Of a stretch of DNA of 64,000 nucleotides, positions 42,265-49,684 are shown piece after piece (position 1 is the first letter of the stretch; each line of letters opens with the position of its first letter). The translations under genes and the position numbers were made by a program. Source of the stretch: Flavobacterium sp. TR2 (GTDB taxonomy: Bacteria > Bacteroidota > Bacteroidia > Flavobacteriales > Flavobacteriaceae); the NCBI RefSeq assembly GCF_025252405.1, contig NZ_CP104307.1, positions 4,588,001 through 4,652,000 of the forward strand. The letters are read 5' to 3'. The notes beneath the pieces were generated by a model, which did no database searches, was not told the origin of the DNA, and saw only the letters and a program-made list of their open reading frames with translations.

Positions 42265-42795
42265 ATGAATACCTCAAACTATATTATCCGAAATGCTTTT
42301 CCTTCAGAATTTGAAGAGATTGGCAGGCTTTTAATTCGGGTTTATTCACAATTGGAAGGCTTTCCAAAAGAAAATGAACAGCCCAATTATTATAAAATGC
42401 TGGCCAATATTGGAAATTTCACCAATCATAGCGAGACTGAGATTCTAGCAGCTGTTGATGAGAACAATACGATTCTTGGAGCGGTTGTCTTTTTTAACGA
42501 TATGCAATATTATGGTTCTGGAGGCTCTGCAACACAGGAAAAAAATGTTGCCGGATTTAGATTATTGGGCGTTGATCCTAATGCGCGCGGAAAAGGCATA
42601 GGAAAACTGCTAACTCAAGAATGCATTAAAAAAGCAACCGAAAACAATCAAAACCAGCTCATTATCCATTCGACTTTAGCAATGAAAACAGCTTGGAAAA
42701 TGTATGAAAATCTAGGATTTAAAAGATCTGAAGATTTAGACTTTATGCAAGGAGAACTGCCTGTTTTCGGATTTAGACTAAAGATTATTTCGTAA
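42265..42795 (+). CDS. GNAT family N-acetyltransferase
   Basis: A 176-residue GNAT protein. YIIRNAFPSEFEEIGRLLIR is the usual N-terminal strand and helix. FRLLGVDPNARGKGIGKLL is the acetyl-CoA pyrophosphate loop (R-G-K-G-I-G). HSTLAMKTAWKMYENLGFKR is the C-terminal motif. The substrate is unknown. It has its own gap of repeats upstream and lies 22 bases before the lactonase gene. Confidence 0.9.
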   Translation: MNTSNYIIRNAFPSEFEEIGRLLIRVYSQLEGFPKENEQPNYYKMLANIGNFTNHSETEILAAVDENNTILGAVVFFNDMQYYGSGGSATQEKNVAGFRLLGVDPNARGKGIGKLLTQECIKKATENNQNQLIIHSTLAMKTAWKMYENLGFKRSEDLDFMQGELPVFGFRLKIIS

Positions 42796-42817
42796 TCGAA
42801 ACAAATAACTAAAAGCT

Positions 42818-43942
42818 TTGAAACAAAAACTAACCTACCTAACTCTAACATTTCTCTTCACATTCAATGTATTTTCTCAAAACACTTACGTCTTTTTGGG
42901 ATCTTATAATCGCGATAAAACAGCAGAAGCAATTCAGGTTTACCAATTGGATACATTGAGCGGAAAACTGACTAAATTTACCTCGGCAAAAAACATTGTG
43001 AATCCTTCCTTTCTGACGGTTTCTCCAAACGGCAAATACGTTTATGCCTGTACTGATACCAAAACGCCAAATGCAGGAAGCGTGAGCAGTTTTGAATTTA
43101 ATCCGTCAGCAAAAACTTTGACTTTTCTAAACAGCCAAAGAAGCGGTGGAGAAAATCCTGTGTACGTAAGCGTTCATAAAAACGGAAAATGGCTTGCCAA
43201 TGCTAATTATACAGAAGGGAGCGTTTCGGTTTATCCGCTTTTGGAAAACGGCAAAATCGATTCGATTGCACAGAATTTTCAATATGCAGATGGAAGCATA
43301 AATAAAGAAAGGCAAACCAAATCTCATGTGCACTCAGCCGTATTTTCGCCACAAGGCGATTATTTGTTTTTACCCGATTTAGGAGCAGATAAAATTCGCT
43401 GTTATGCTTTTGATGAAAATCAGAAAAAACCTTTGGCAGAAACTAAAAATCCATTTACAAAAACCGATTTAGAAGCTGGACCAAGACATTTTACTTTTCA
43501 TCCCAATCAAAAATGGGTCTATTGCATTGAAGAAATGGCAGGACAGATAAGCGTTTATAATTATGAAAATGGCACTTTAAACAAAATTCAGCGCATTGCC
43601 GCCCATCCAGACACAATAAAAGAAGGTTTTGAAAGTTCTGATATTCACATCTCCCCTGATGGAAAATTTCTTTATGCCACAAACCGCGGCAAAGAAAACA
43701 ACATCGCCATTTTCTCGATTGATGAAAATGGACATCTCAAAAACATTGGTTATCAGTCAACTTTAGGAAAGCACCCGCGTATTTTTGCTATTGATGATAG
43801 CGGAAAGTTTTTAGTAGCTTCAAATGTTATAACTGGGAATGTTATTGTTTTTAAAAGAAATCCGGAAACTGGATTACTAAAAAAAGTAGGCAAACAGATT
43901 AAAATGCAAAATGTTTCGTGCGTGCAGATCAAACAGATTTAA
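42818..43942 (+). CDS. Lactonase-type seven-bladed beta-propeller, exported
   Basis: A 374-residue protein with a signal peptide (about 1-20, ending NVFSQ). The propeller repeats of the lactonase / 6-phosphogluconolactonase (YbhE-like) family are visible: SYNRDKTAEAIQVYQLD, then PSFLTVSPNGKYVYAC, SHVHSAVFSPQGDYLFLPDLG, GPRHFTFHPNQKWVYCIEE and DIHISPDGKFLYATNRG, each a WD-like blade. Enzymes of this family open sugar lactones. Export is unusual for 6-phosphogluconolactone as a substrate, so another lactone is more likely. Start is TTG, the only site that gives the signal peptide. Confidence 0.88.
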   Translation: MKQKLTYLTLTFLFTFNVFSQNTYVFLGSYNRDKTAEAIQVYQLDTLSGKLTKFTSAKNIVNPSFLTVSPNGKYVYACTDTKTPNAGSVSSFEFNPSAKTLTFLNSQRSGGENPVYVSVHKNGKWLANANYTEGSVSVYPLLENGKIDSIAQNFQYADGSINKERQTKSHVHSAVFSPQGDYLFLPDLGADKIRCYAFDENQKKPLAETKNPFTKTDLEAGPRHFTFHPNQKWVYCIEEMAGQISVYNYENGTLNKIQRIAAHPDTIKEGFESSDIHISPDGKFLYATNRGKENNIAIFSIDENGHLKNIGYQSTLGKHPRIFAIDDSGKFLVASNVITGNVIVFKRNPETGLLKKVGKQIKMQNVSCVQIKQI

Positions 43943-43976
43943 TTTTTCTGTTGCACGCAGATTTTGCCGATTAAAA

Positions 43977-43993
43977 CTGAGCGAAGTCGAAGG
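43977..43993. repeat. Dispersed CTGAGCGAAGTCGAAGG element
   Basis: A short copy of the family seen at 1196, 26835 and 42161, preceded by GCACGCAGATTTTGCCGATTA, which resembles the 53.6-kb palindrome family. Confidence 0.55.
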
Positions 43994-44070
43994 ATTGCTA
44001 TTGAATCGACAAAGATTAAAAACGAAAAACCGAATGGAATAAAAATTAACCATTCTAAAAACAAAAAAAA

Positions 44071-44607
44071 ATGGAAATATCAAACTTCAATTTACAGCCA
44101 GATTTCTTAGAAAACGAAATCTCAAAATTAATCCCGTTAGAAGAAAAACATTTTGACGCATTGTTTGAAGCAGCTTCAGACCCCTTAATTTGGGAGCAGA
44201 ATCCTGCAAAAGACCGACATACAAAAGAGGGTTTTAAAACTTTTTTTGAAATGATACTTACCAAAAGCCCTTTCTTAATTCTTGATAAACAAACCAATGA
44301 AGTTATGGGAACAACTAGTTTTTACGACTACAATCCCGAAAGATCGAGCGTTGGTATTGGATATACTTTTATTACAAGAAAATATTGGGGCGGATCCTAC
44401 AATAAATCAAACAAACAACTAATGATGGATTATGCTTTCCAGCACGTTAATTCGGTGCTTTTTCATGTCGGATCAGAAAATTTCCGTTCTCAAAAAGCCG
44501 TTCTAAAACTGGGTGCAGAAAAAGTAAATGAACTGTTATTTACTGTTAATGGTACAGAAGTGCCGTATTTTGAATATGAATTGAAGAAAAACAGAGACTT
44601 GAAATAA
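44071..44607 (+). CDS. GNAT (RimJ/RimL-like) N-acetyltransferase
   Basis: A 178-residue acetyltransferase of the Acetyltransf_3 type. The opening ISKLIPLEEKHFDALFEAAS is typical. SVGIGYTFITRKYWGGSYNK is the acetyl-CoA binding region, where the usual RGxG loop is replaced by YWGGSYN, as in several RimJ-like proteins. VGSENFRSQKAVLKLGAEKV is the C-terminal motif. The substrate is unknown. It is the third GNAT gene in the accessory block. Confidence 0.85.
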   Translation: MEISNFNLQPDFLENEISKLIPLEEKHFDALFEAASDPLIWEQNPAKDRHTKEGFKTFFEMILTKSPFLILDKQTNEVMGTTSFYDYNPERSSVGIGYTFITRKYWGGSYNKSNKQLMMDYAFQHVNSVLFHVGSENFRSQKAVLKLGAEKVNELLFTVNGTEVPYFEYELKKNRDLK

Positions 44608-44682
44608 GAAGGAAGAAGCAAGAGAAAAATCGTCTTGCTTTTTGCTTTTTGCTTCTTTCATCTTGTCAAAAAAAACAAAAAA

Positions 44683-45264
44683 ATGAAAAGAATAACCGTT
44701 TTCTGCGCTTCTAGTTTTGGCACTGAAAAAATTTACGAAGAACAAGCAATAGCTTTGGGAAAAACCTTAGCAGAACAAAATATTGAATTGGTTTACGGAG
44801 GTGCAAATGTAGGCTTAATGGGCGCAGTAGCAGACGGAGCCTTAAATGCCGGCGGAAAAGTGATTGGCGTTCTTCCCAACTTTCTACGATCTAAGGAAAT
44901 TGCGCATCTGCACTTAACCGAATTAATTTTGGTGGAAAGTATGCACGAAAGAAAAACCAAAATGAACGATTTATGCGATGGTGTTATTGCACTTCCTGGT
45001 GGTTTTGGAACGCTGGAAGAACTTTTCGAAATGCTGACTTGGGCACAATTAGGACTGCACAAAAAACCAATAGGTATCTTAAACATAAACGGTTTTTATG
45101 ATGCTTTGATAACTTTACTGCAAACCATGACAGAAAAAGGACTGCTAAAAGAAATCAATCGAGAAATGCTTTTAGTTAGCGATAATATCGATGATTTGCT
45201 GCAAAAGATGAAAAATTATGTTGCTCCAACCGTTGGAAAATGGATTGATAAAAAGAACGTTTAA
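44683..45264 (+). CDS. LOG family protein (cytokinin riboside 5'-monophosphate phosphoribohydrolase-like)
   Basis: A 193-residue Rossmann-fold protein. KRITVFCASSFGTEK and LVYGGANVGLMGAVAD form the nucleotide-binding start, and LPGGFGTLEELFEML contains the diagnostic PGGxGTxxE motif. MHERKTKMNDLCDGVIALPG precedes it. LOG enzymes cleave nucleoside 5'-monophosphates to free base and ribose 5-phosphate; in bacteria without cytokinin signalling the role is nucleotide turnover. The ATG at 44683 is chosen, since the 16 codons upstream are not family-like. Confidence 0.93.
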   Translation: MKRITVFCASSFGTEKIYEEQAIALGKTLAEQNIELVYGGANVGLMGAVADGALNAGGKVIGVLPNFLRSKEIAHLHLTELILVESMHERKTKMNDLCDGVIALPGGFGTLEELFEMLTWAQLGLHKKPIGILNINGFYDALITLLQTMTEKGLLKEINREMLLVSDNIDDLLQKMKNYVAPTVGKWIDKKNV

Positions 45265-45325
45265 TTACAATCGCAAAAGCTAATTACATATATTCGCCCT
45301 TCAAAATTAATCAGACTGCTATCAA

Positions 45326-45979
45326 ATGAAAAAAATTACATTACTACTTTTTACTATTGCCTTAATCACATTCAAAACTACCGCACAAGAATCAAAAATA
45401 AAATTTGGAGTGCAAGCAGGATTAACTTACTCAAGTTTTAGAGGCTATGAACCTTTTTTAGATGAAGACCCTGGCTTTTCTTATTTATTTGGAGTTTCAT
45501 TTCAATACAAACTAAATGAAAGCCTATCTTTAAAAGCAGATTTGGACTACGACAGAAAAACACAAGTTTCAAAAGGAGAGGTTAATACTTTGGAAATCCC
45601 AAATAGCCGTTATAACATTAAAGCCACCAATTATTTGAATTATATCACACTTCCGATAATGTTAAAATTCAGTTTTACCCGTAATAAAAGTTTTTATATT
45701 AATGGAGGCCCTTATTTAGGTTATTTGCTTAAATCTGGTTGGAAATATGAAACTTCTGGTCAACAAGATGAGAATTTGGAAGATACAAAATATCGAAAAT
45801 CAATGGATTTTGGAATTTCCGCTGGATTTGGAAAAGAATTTAAACTAAATGACAACCATAATATTTATATTGAATTACGAGAAAATTTAGGCTTAACAGA
45901 CATTGCTAAACCTGCAATGCCAACTGATGAATCAATGAAAACAAATTCTCTTAATTTAATCGCTGGATTTACATTTTAA
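45326..45979 (+). CDS. PorT-like outer membrane beta-barrel protein
   Basis: A 217-residue protein with a signal peptide (about 1-20, ending KTTAQ). The mature part is built of amphipathic strands, beginning KIKFGVQAGLTYSSF and ending LNLIAGFTF with a terminal Phe, as in the outer membrane beta-barrel (OMP_b-brl_2) family. NYITLPIMLKFSF and YINGGPYLGYLL are typical central strands. Its role is unknown. A TATATTCG box at 45289-45296 could be its promoter -7 element, one mismatch from TAnnTTTG. Confidence 0.85.
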   Translation: MKKITLLLFTIALITFKTTAQESKIKFGVQAGLTYSSFRGYEPFLDEDPGFSYLFGVSFQYKLNESLSLKADLDYDRKTQVSKGEVNTLEIPNSRYNIKATNYLNYITLPIMLKFSFTRNKSFYINGGPYLGYLLKSGWKYETSGQQDENLEDTKYRKSMDFGISAGFGKEFKLNDNHNIYIELRENLGLTDIAKPAMPTDESMKTNSLNLIAGFTF

Positions 45980-46089
45980 TTAAATTTTAGCACATATTAA
46001 TATCTGAATTCCTAAATTAGAAGTTTAAAAGTAAATCATTTAAAAACATACTTTTAAACTTCTAACAAACTACCTCTAACCTAAAAAAA

Positions 46090-46557
46090 ATGAAAACGGA
46101 AAATAACAAATTTGCAAAAGCCGAAATGCTGATTCGGAAACCTGTTTCAGAAGTTTTTCAGGCTTTTATTGATCCTCAGATAACCAGTAAATTTTGGTTT
46201 ACAAAAGGATCGGGAAAATTAGAAGAAAACCAAAAAACCGAATGGACTTGGGAAATGTATGGTTTTTCACTTTCGGTTACAACGCTTGTTTTACAAGAAA
46301 ATAAAAAGATTGTCATAGAATGGGGAAATCCAGACGAAATTACTTTAGTCGAATGGGTTTTTAGTCCGTTGAACGAAAATGAAACTTTTGTAAGCATCAC
46401 CAATTCTGGTTTTCAGGGTGACACCGATAAAATAATCGATCAGGTTCGCAATTCAACCGAAGGTTTTACTTTGGTCTTAGCAGGAGCAAAAGCTTATTTG
46501 GAGCATAATTTAAGATTGAATCTGGTCTTGGATCGTTTTCCAAAAGGTCTTGCTTAA
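46090..46557 (+). CDS. SRPBCC (AHSA1-like) domain protein
   Basis: A 155-residue AHSA1/START-like protein. EMLIRKPVSEVFQAFIDPQI is the N-terminal strand-helix, SKFWFTKGSGKL is the family turn, and ETFVSITNSGF with the final helix VRNSTEGFTLVLAGAKAYLE completes the fold. The ligand is unknown. It is the second SRPBCC gene in this block. The large tandem array begins straight after it. Confidence 0.87.
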   Translation: MKTENNKFAKAEMLIRKPVSEVFQAFIDPQITSKFWFTKGSGKLEENQKTEWTWEMYGFSLSVTTLVLQENKKIVIEWGNPDEITLVEWVFSPLNENETFVSITNSGFQGDTDKIIDQVRNSTEGFTLVLAGAKAYLEHNLRLNLVLDRFPKGLA

Positions 46558-46593
46558 TATTATTTAAACGCAAAAATCTGTGTGTTCTTTTTT

Positions 46594-47610
46594 ACCGCAA
46601 AGATTGCAAAGAGTTGCGCAAAGTTTGCTAAGTCTAGCAATTAAAAATACCTTAGCGTACTTTGCGTTAATTTTTTAACCGCAAAGTGCACAAAGGATTA
46701 CGCAAAGTTCGCCAAGCTTTTTTTGAGAATCATTAAAATGAAAAGTTCTCAAAGCTTTGTTTACTTAAAATAAAGATTTCGATACGTCTCGCTATTGAAA
46801 TACCTTAGCGTACTTTGCGTTAAAATTCTAACCGCAAAGATCGCAAAGTATTACGCAAAGTTCGCTAAGCTTTTTTGAGAATCATTAAAATGAAAAGTTC
46901 ACTAAGCTTTGCGTAGATAAAGGCTTGCAGACAAAGCTTTGCGAACTTAAAATATAGATTTCGATACGTCTCGCTATTAAAATACTTTAGCGTACTTTGC
47001 GTTAAAATTCTAACCGCAAAGATCGCAAAGGTTTACGCAAAGTTCGCTAAGCTTTTTTTGAGAATCATTAAAATGAAAAGTTCACTAAGCTTTGTTTAGA
47101 TAAAGACTTGCAGACAAAGCTTTGCGAACTTAAAATATAAATTTCGATACGTCTCGCTATTGAAATACCTTAGCGTACTTTGCGTTAAAATTCTAACCGC
47201 AAAGTGCACAAAGGATTACGCAAAGTTCGCTAAGCTTTTTTGAGAATCATTAAAATGAAAAGTTCACTAAGCTTTGCGTAGATAAAGCTTTGCAGACAAA
47301 GCTTTGCGAACTTAAAATATAGATTTCGATACGTCTCGCTATTGAAATACCTTAGCGTACTTTGCGTTAAAATTCTAACCGCAAAGTGCACAAAGGATTA
47401 CGCAAAGTTCGCTAAGCTTTTTTGAGAATCATTAAAATGAAAAGTTCACTAAGCTTTGTTTAGATAAAGCTTTGCAGACAAAGCTTTGCGAACTTAAAAT
47501 ATAGATTTCGATACGTCTCGCTATTAAAATACCTTAGCGTACTTTGCGTTAAAATTCTAACCGCAAAGTGCACAAAGGATTACGCAAAGTTCGCTAAGCT
47601 TTTTAAAGCA
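46594..47610. repeat. Tandem array of ~182-bp units rich in CGCAAAG / CTTTGCG inverted words
   Basis: The mark ACCGCAAAG recurs at 46594, 46678, 46831, 47013, 47196, 47378 and 47560, giving periods of 84, 153, 182, 183, 182 and 182. Each full unit has ACGCAAAGTTCGCTAAGC, then TTTGAGAATCATTAAAATG, ACAAAGCTTTGCGAAC, CGATACGTCTCGCTATT and CTTAGCGTACTTTGCGTTA. The last and first blocks are nearly inverted copies, so each unit junction can fold into a hairpin. Copies differ at few positions, indicating recent amplification. No gene is supported here. The remaining bases to 47705 hold a degenerate tail. Confidence 0.92.
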
Positions 47611-47705
47611 CATTAAATTTTCTTAGCGAGCTCTGCGTTAAAAAATTACCCCAAAAAAGAAGGCAACTTGAAACGTTAAACCTGAAACAACAAAAACAAA
47701 AGATA

Positions 47706-48074
47706 ATGGACGTTAAAAAACCCGAAAACATAGACGAATACATTGGCGGATTTCCGAATGATGTTCAGGAAGTTTTAGAGAAAGTTCGCATGACAATTCA
47801 GAAAGCGGCTCCCGATGCTAAGGAAAAAATTAGCTATTCGATGCCCGCTTTTGATCAGAACGGAATTGTTGTTTATTTTGCGGCCTTTAAAAACCATATC
47901 GGACTTTACGCGCTGCCTTCTGGGCACGAAGCTTTTGCTACTGAACTTTCTAAGTATAAATCAGGGAAAGGTTCTGTGCAATTTCCTTTGAAAGATCCAA
48001 TGCCATATGATCTCATTACGAAAATTGTAAAATTTAGAGTCAAAGAAAATCTGGAAAAAGCGAAAAAGAAATAA
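47706..48074 (+). CDS. DUF1801 domain protein (YdhG-like)
   Basis: A 122-residue protein of the YdhG-type DUF1801 group. IDEYIGGFPNDVQEVLEKVR, then KAAPDAKEKISYSMPAF and KNHIGLYALPSGHEAF, are the typical blocks. A Bacillus relative has been described as a frataxin-like iron chaperone, but that role cannot be assumed here. It is the third DUF1801 member of this window. It begins just after the tandem array and is followed after 6 bases by the 2H phosphoesterase gene, with which it is probably co-transcribed. Confidence 0.87.
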   Translation: MDVKKPENIDEYIGGFPNDVQEVLEKVRMTIQKAAPDAKEKISYSMPAFDQNGIVVYFAAFKNHIGLYALPSGHEAFATELSKYKSGKGSVQFPLKDPMPYDLITKIVKFRVKENLEKAKKK

Positions 48075-48080
48075 ACAGCA

Positions 48081-48764
48081 ATGAATTTAACCGAACATTA
48101 CAATCAGCTTTATAAAACATCTTCTGAAATCATTTCAGCAGGAAAATACGCGATCGATTCTGAACTTAAAAACGAATCCGATTCCCGCTTTGGAATCACG
48201 CTGCTTATTCGTCCAAACGATGAAATTATAGCCAATATCCAAACATTTATCAACGAATTGAAAAAAGCTGAACCTGAGCAGTATTTTTATCCAGATTCAG
48301 ATATTCATATTACAGTAATGTCGATTATTTCTTGCTCAGAAAACTTTACTTTGAATCAGATTTCTCCAAACGAATATATTGAAGTCATCTGCAGAAGTCT
48401 TGTTGAAGTGGATAAAATCAAAATTCATTACCAAGGCATAACCGTTTCTCCTTCAGCAATTATGATTCAGGGATTTCCAAGCGATGAAACCTTAAATAAT
48501 CTTAGAAATAGACTTCGCGAAAATTTTAAAAAATCGGGATTGCAGCAATCTATAGACAGTCGCTATGAAATTTCTACTGCGCATTCAACTGTAATGCGTT
48601 TTCAGGAAAAGCTTCAAAACCCTAAGAAATTAATTGAAATTGCAGAAAAATTCCGCGATTACGATTTTGGAACATTTGAAGTCAAAAATTTAGAATTGGT
48701 TTATAATGACTGGTATCAGCGAAAAAATACAACACGTGTTTTGGGTGATTTTGGATTGCGTTGA
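48081..48764 (+). CDS. 2H phosphoesterase superfamily protein (2'-5' RNA ligase-like)
   Basis: A 227-residue protein with two HxT/S-type motifs, HITVMSI (about residue 74) and HSTVMRF (about residue 174). These are the paired catalytic signatures of the 2H phosphoesterase superfamily. FGITLLIRPNDEIIANIQTF and IQGFPSDETLNNLRNRLREN fit the duplicated fold. Possible substrates are 2',3'-cyclic or 2'-5' linked RNA ends; this is family knowledge. Similar proteins in Flavobacterium have carried unrelated names such as mutarotase, which the motifs do not support. Confidence 0.75.
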   Translation: MNLTEHYNQLYKTSSEIISAGKYAIDSELKNESDSRFGITLLIRPNDEIIANIQTFINELKKAEPEQYFYPDSDIHITVMSIISCSENFTLNQISPNEYIEVICRSLVEVDKIKIHYQGITVSPSAIMIQGFPSDETLNNLRNRLRENFKKSGLQQSIDSRYEISTAHSTVMRFQEKLQNPKKLIEIAEKFRDYDFGTFEVKNLELVYNDWYQRKNTTRVLGDFGLR

Positions 48765-48862
48765 TTTTTTTTGCTGCAAATTTCCACTAATTATCAAGTA
48801 AAATAAAAAGCAAAATAAATTCGCGGAAATTTGTAAAATTAGTGGCAAAAAAGAATTCTGTC

Positions 48863-49225
48863 TTATTTGAACTTCCCAAAATGCCATAAAATTCCAGAAG
48901 GATCGTGCAGGAAACATTCGCTTCCCCAATCTAAATATTTGATCGGAGTTAATTTTACTCCTTCATATTTTTCGGGAAGATTCAAAGCCAAAAGCTCGCT
49001 GTAATAACGTTCAACATCATCGACTTCTACAAAAATCATGGTGTTTTCAATCCAGTTTTTATCGTAATAGTCTTGAAGATAAAAAGCAATTTCTTCTGAT
49101 TTAAAAACTGAAAAATTAGATTCTAAAACACCTTCTTCAAATCCTAAATCGCGATAAAAGCTTCTCGAGATTTCGAAATTTTTCGCTCCAATAAAAGGCC
49201 TGATTGATTTGATTTTGTGATTCAT
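48863..49225 (-). CDS. VOC (glyoxalase/bleomycin resistance) superfamily protein
   Basis: A 120-residue vicinal-oxygen-chelate fold protein. SIRPFIGAKNFEISRSFYRDLGFEE is the first beta-alpha-beta unit, and SECFLHDPSGILWHFG is the last strand with the family's Asp-Pro-x-G turn. Metal ligands are not clear, so it may bind a ligand rather than catalyse. The gene is on the minus strand and convergent with the 2H phosphoesterase gene, with 98 bases between stops. An SMI1/KNR4 gene lies 12 bases upstream on the same strand. Confidence 0.85.
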   Translation of the reverse strand: MNHKIKSIRPFIGAKNFEISRSFYRDLGFEEGVLESNFSVFKSEEIAFYLQDYYDKNWIENTMIFVEVDDVERYYSELLALNLPEKYEGVKLTPIKYLDWGSECFLHDPSGILWHFGKFK

Positions 49226-49237
49226 ATTACTTGTTTT

Positions 49238-49669
49238 TTAATCTTGGAACCATTCAACTCCCTTATCTAACCGAACAAGAAAATCTGTAAATGATTTTCC
49301 AATTTCGACATGATATTTAGCATTTAAATCAATAAAGGGAGAAAGAATAATCTTTACCGTATCATCATCATCAAATTCAACTCCAATAAACTCGCCGCTT
49401 CCGTTTGTGCCAATAGCAAGTGTTTGGGGTAATTTTTCAAAAATATGATATTCTAAATTTGCATCAATAATTTCTTCCAAACTCCAAAGCTTTATAAACT
49501 CAACTCCTATAAACTGGTCAATTCCTAAGTAATTCTCAAGATAATAAACATAATCTTCTGGAAGATCAAATTTTAAATGCTCTTGAATGCTTTCAATTTT
49601 CATTGAAGAATTCTCATCCCTTTTTGGAAAATCGTGCTTCCTAAAAATTTCTTCTAATTCTTCTGTCAT
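49238..49669 (-). CDS. SMI1/KNR4 family protein
   Basis: A 143-residue protein of the SMI1/KNR4 (SUKH) fold. ESIQEHLKFDLPEDYVYYLEN is the diagnostic N-terminal block, followed by LWSLEEIIDAN and IGTNGSGEFIGVEF. SUKH proteins often act as immunity proteins against polymorphic toxins, but solitary ones with no toxin nearby are common. No toxin-like gene is visible here, so its role stays open. It lies between the antiporter gene (15 bases) and the VOC gene (12 bases), in a likely minus-strand transcript. Confidence 0.85.
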   Translation of the reverse strand: MTEELEEIFRKHDFPKRDENSSMKIESIQEHLKFDLPEDYVYYLENYLGIDQFIGVEFIKLWSLEEIIDANLEYHIFEKLPQTLAIGTNGSGEFIGVEFDDDDTVKIILSPFIDLNAKYHVEIGKSFTDFLVRLDKGVEWFQD

Positions 49670-49684
49670 AAAGCAATAAATAAG

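Noticed and set aside
41972..42277. Minus-strand open frame with repeated IHNSQFT peptide
   Set aside because: It translates the heptameric AATTGTR repeat, which has no stop in that frame; no start context or family.
46594..47610. CRISPR array or rRNA-like repeat
   Set aside because: Units of 182 bp are alike throughout with no variable spacers, and no rRNA or cas similarity is seen.
49238..49669. Toxin-immunity locus around the SMI1/KNR4 gene
   Set aside because: No polymorphic toxin, secretion or Rhs-type gene is within reach; solitary SUKH genes are common.
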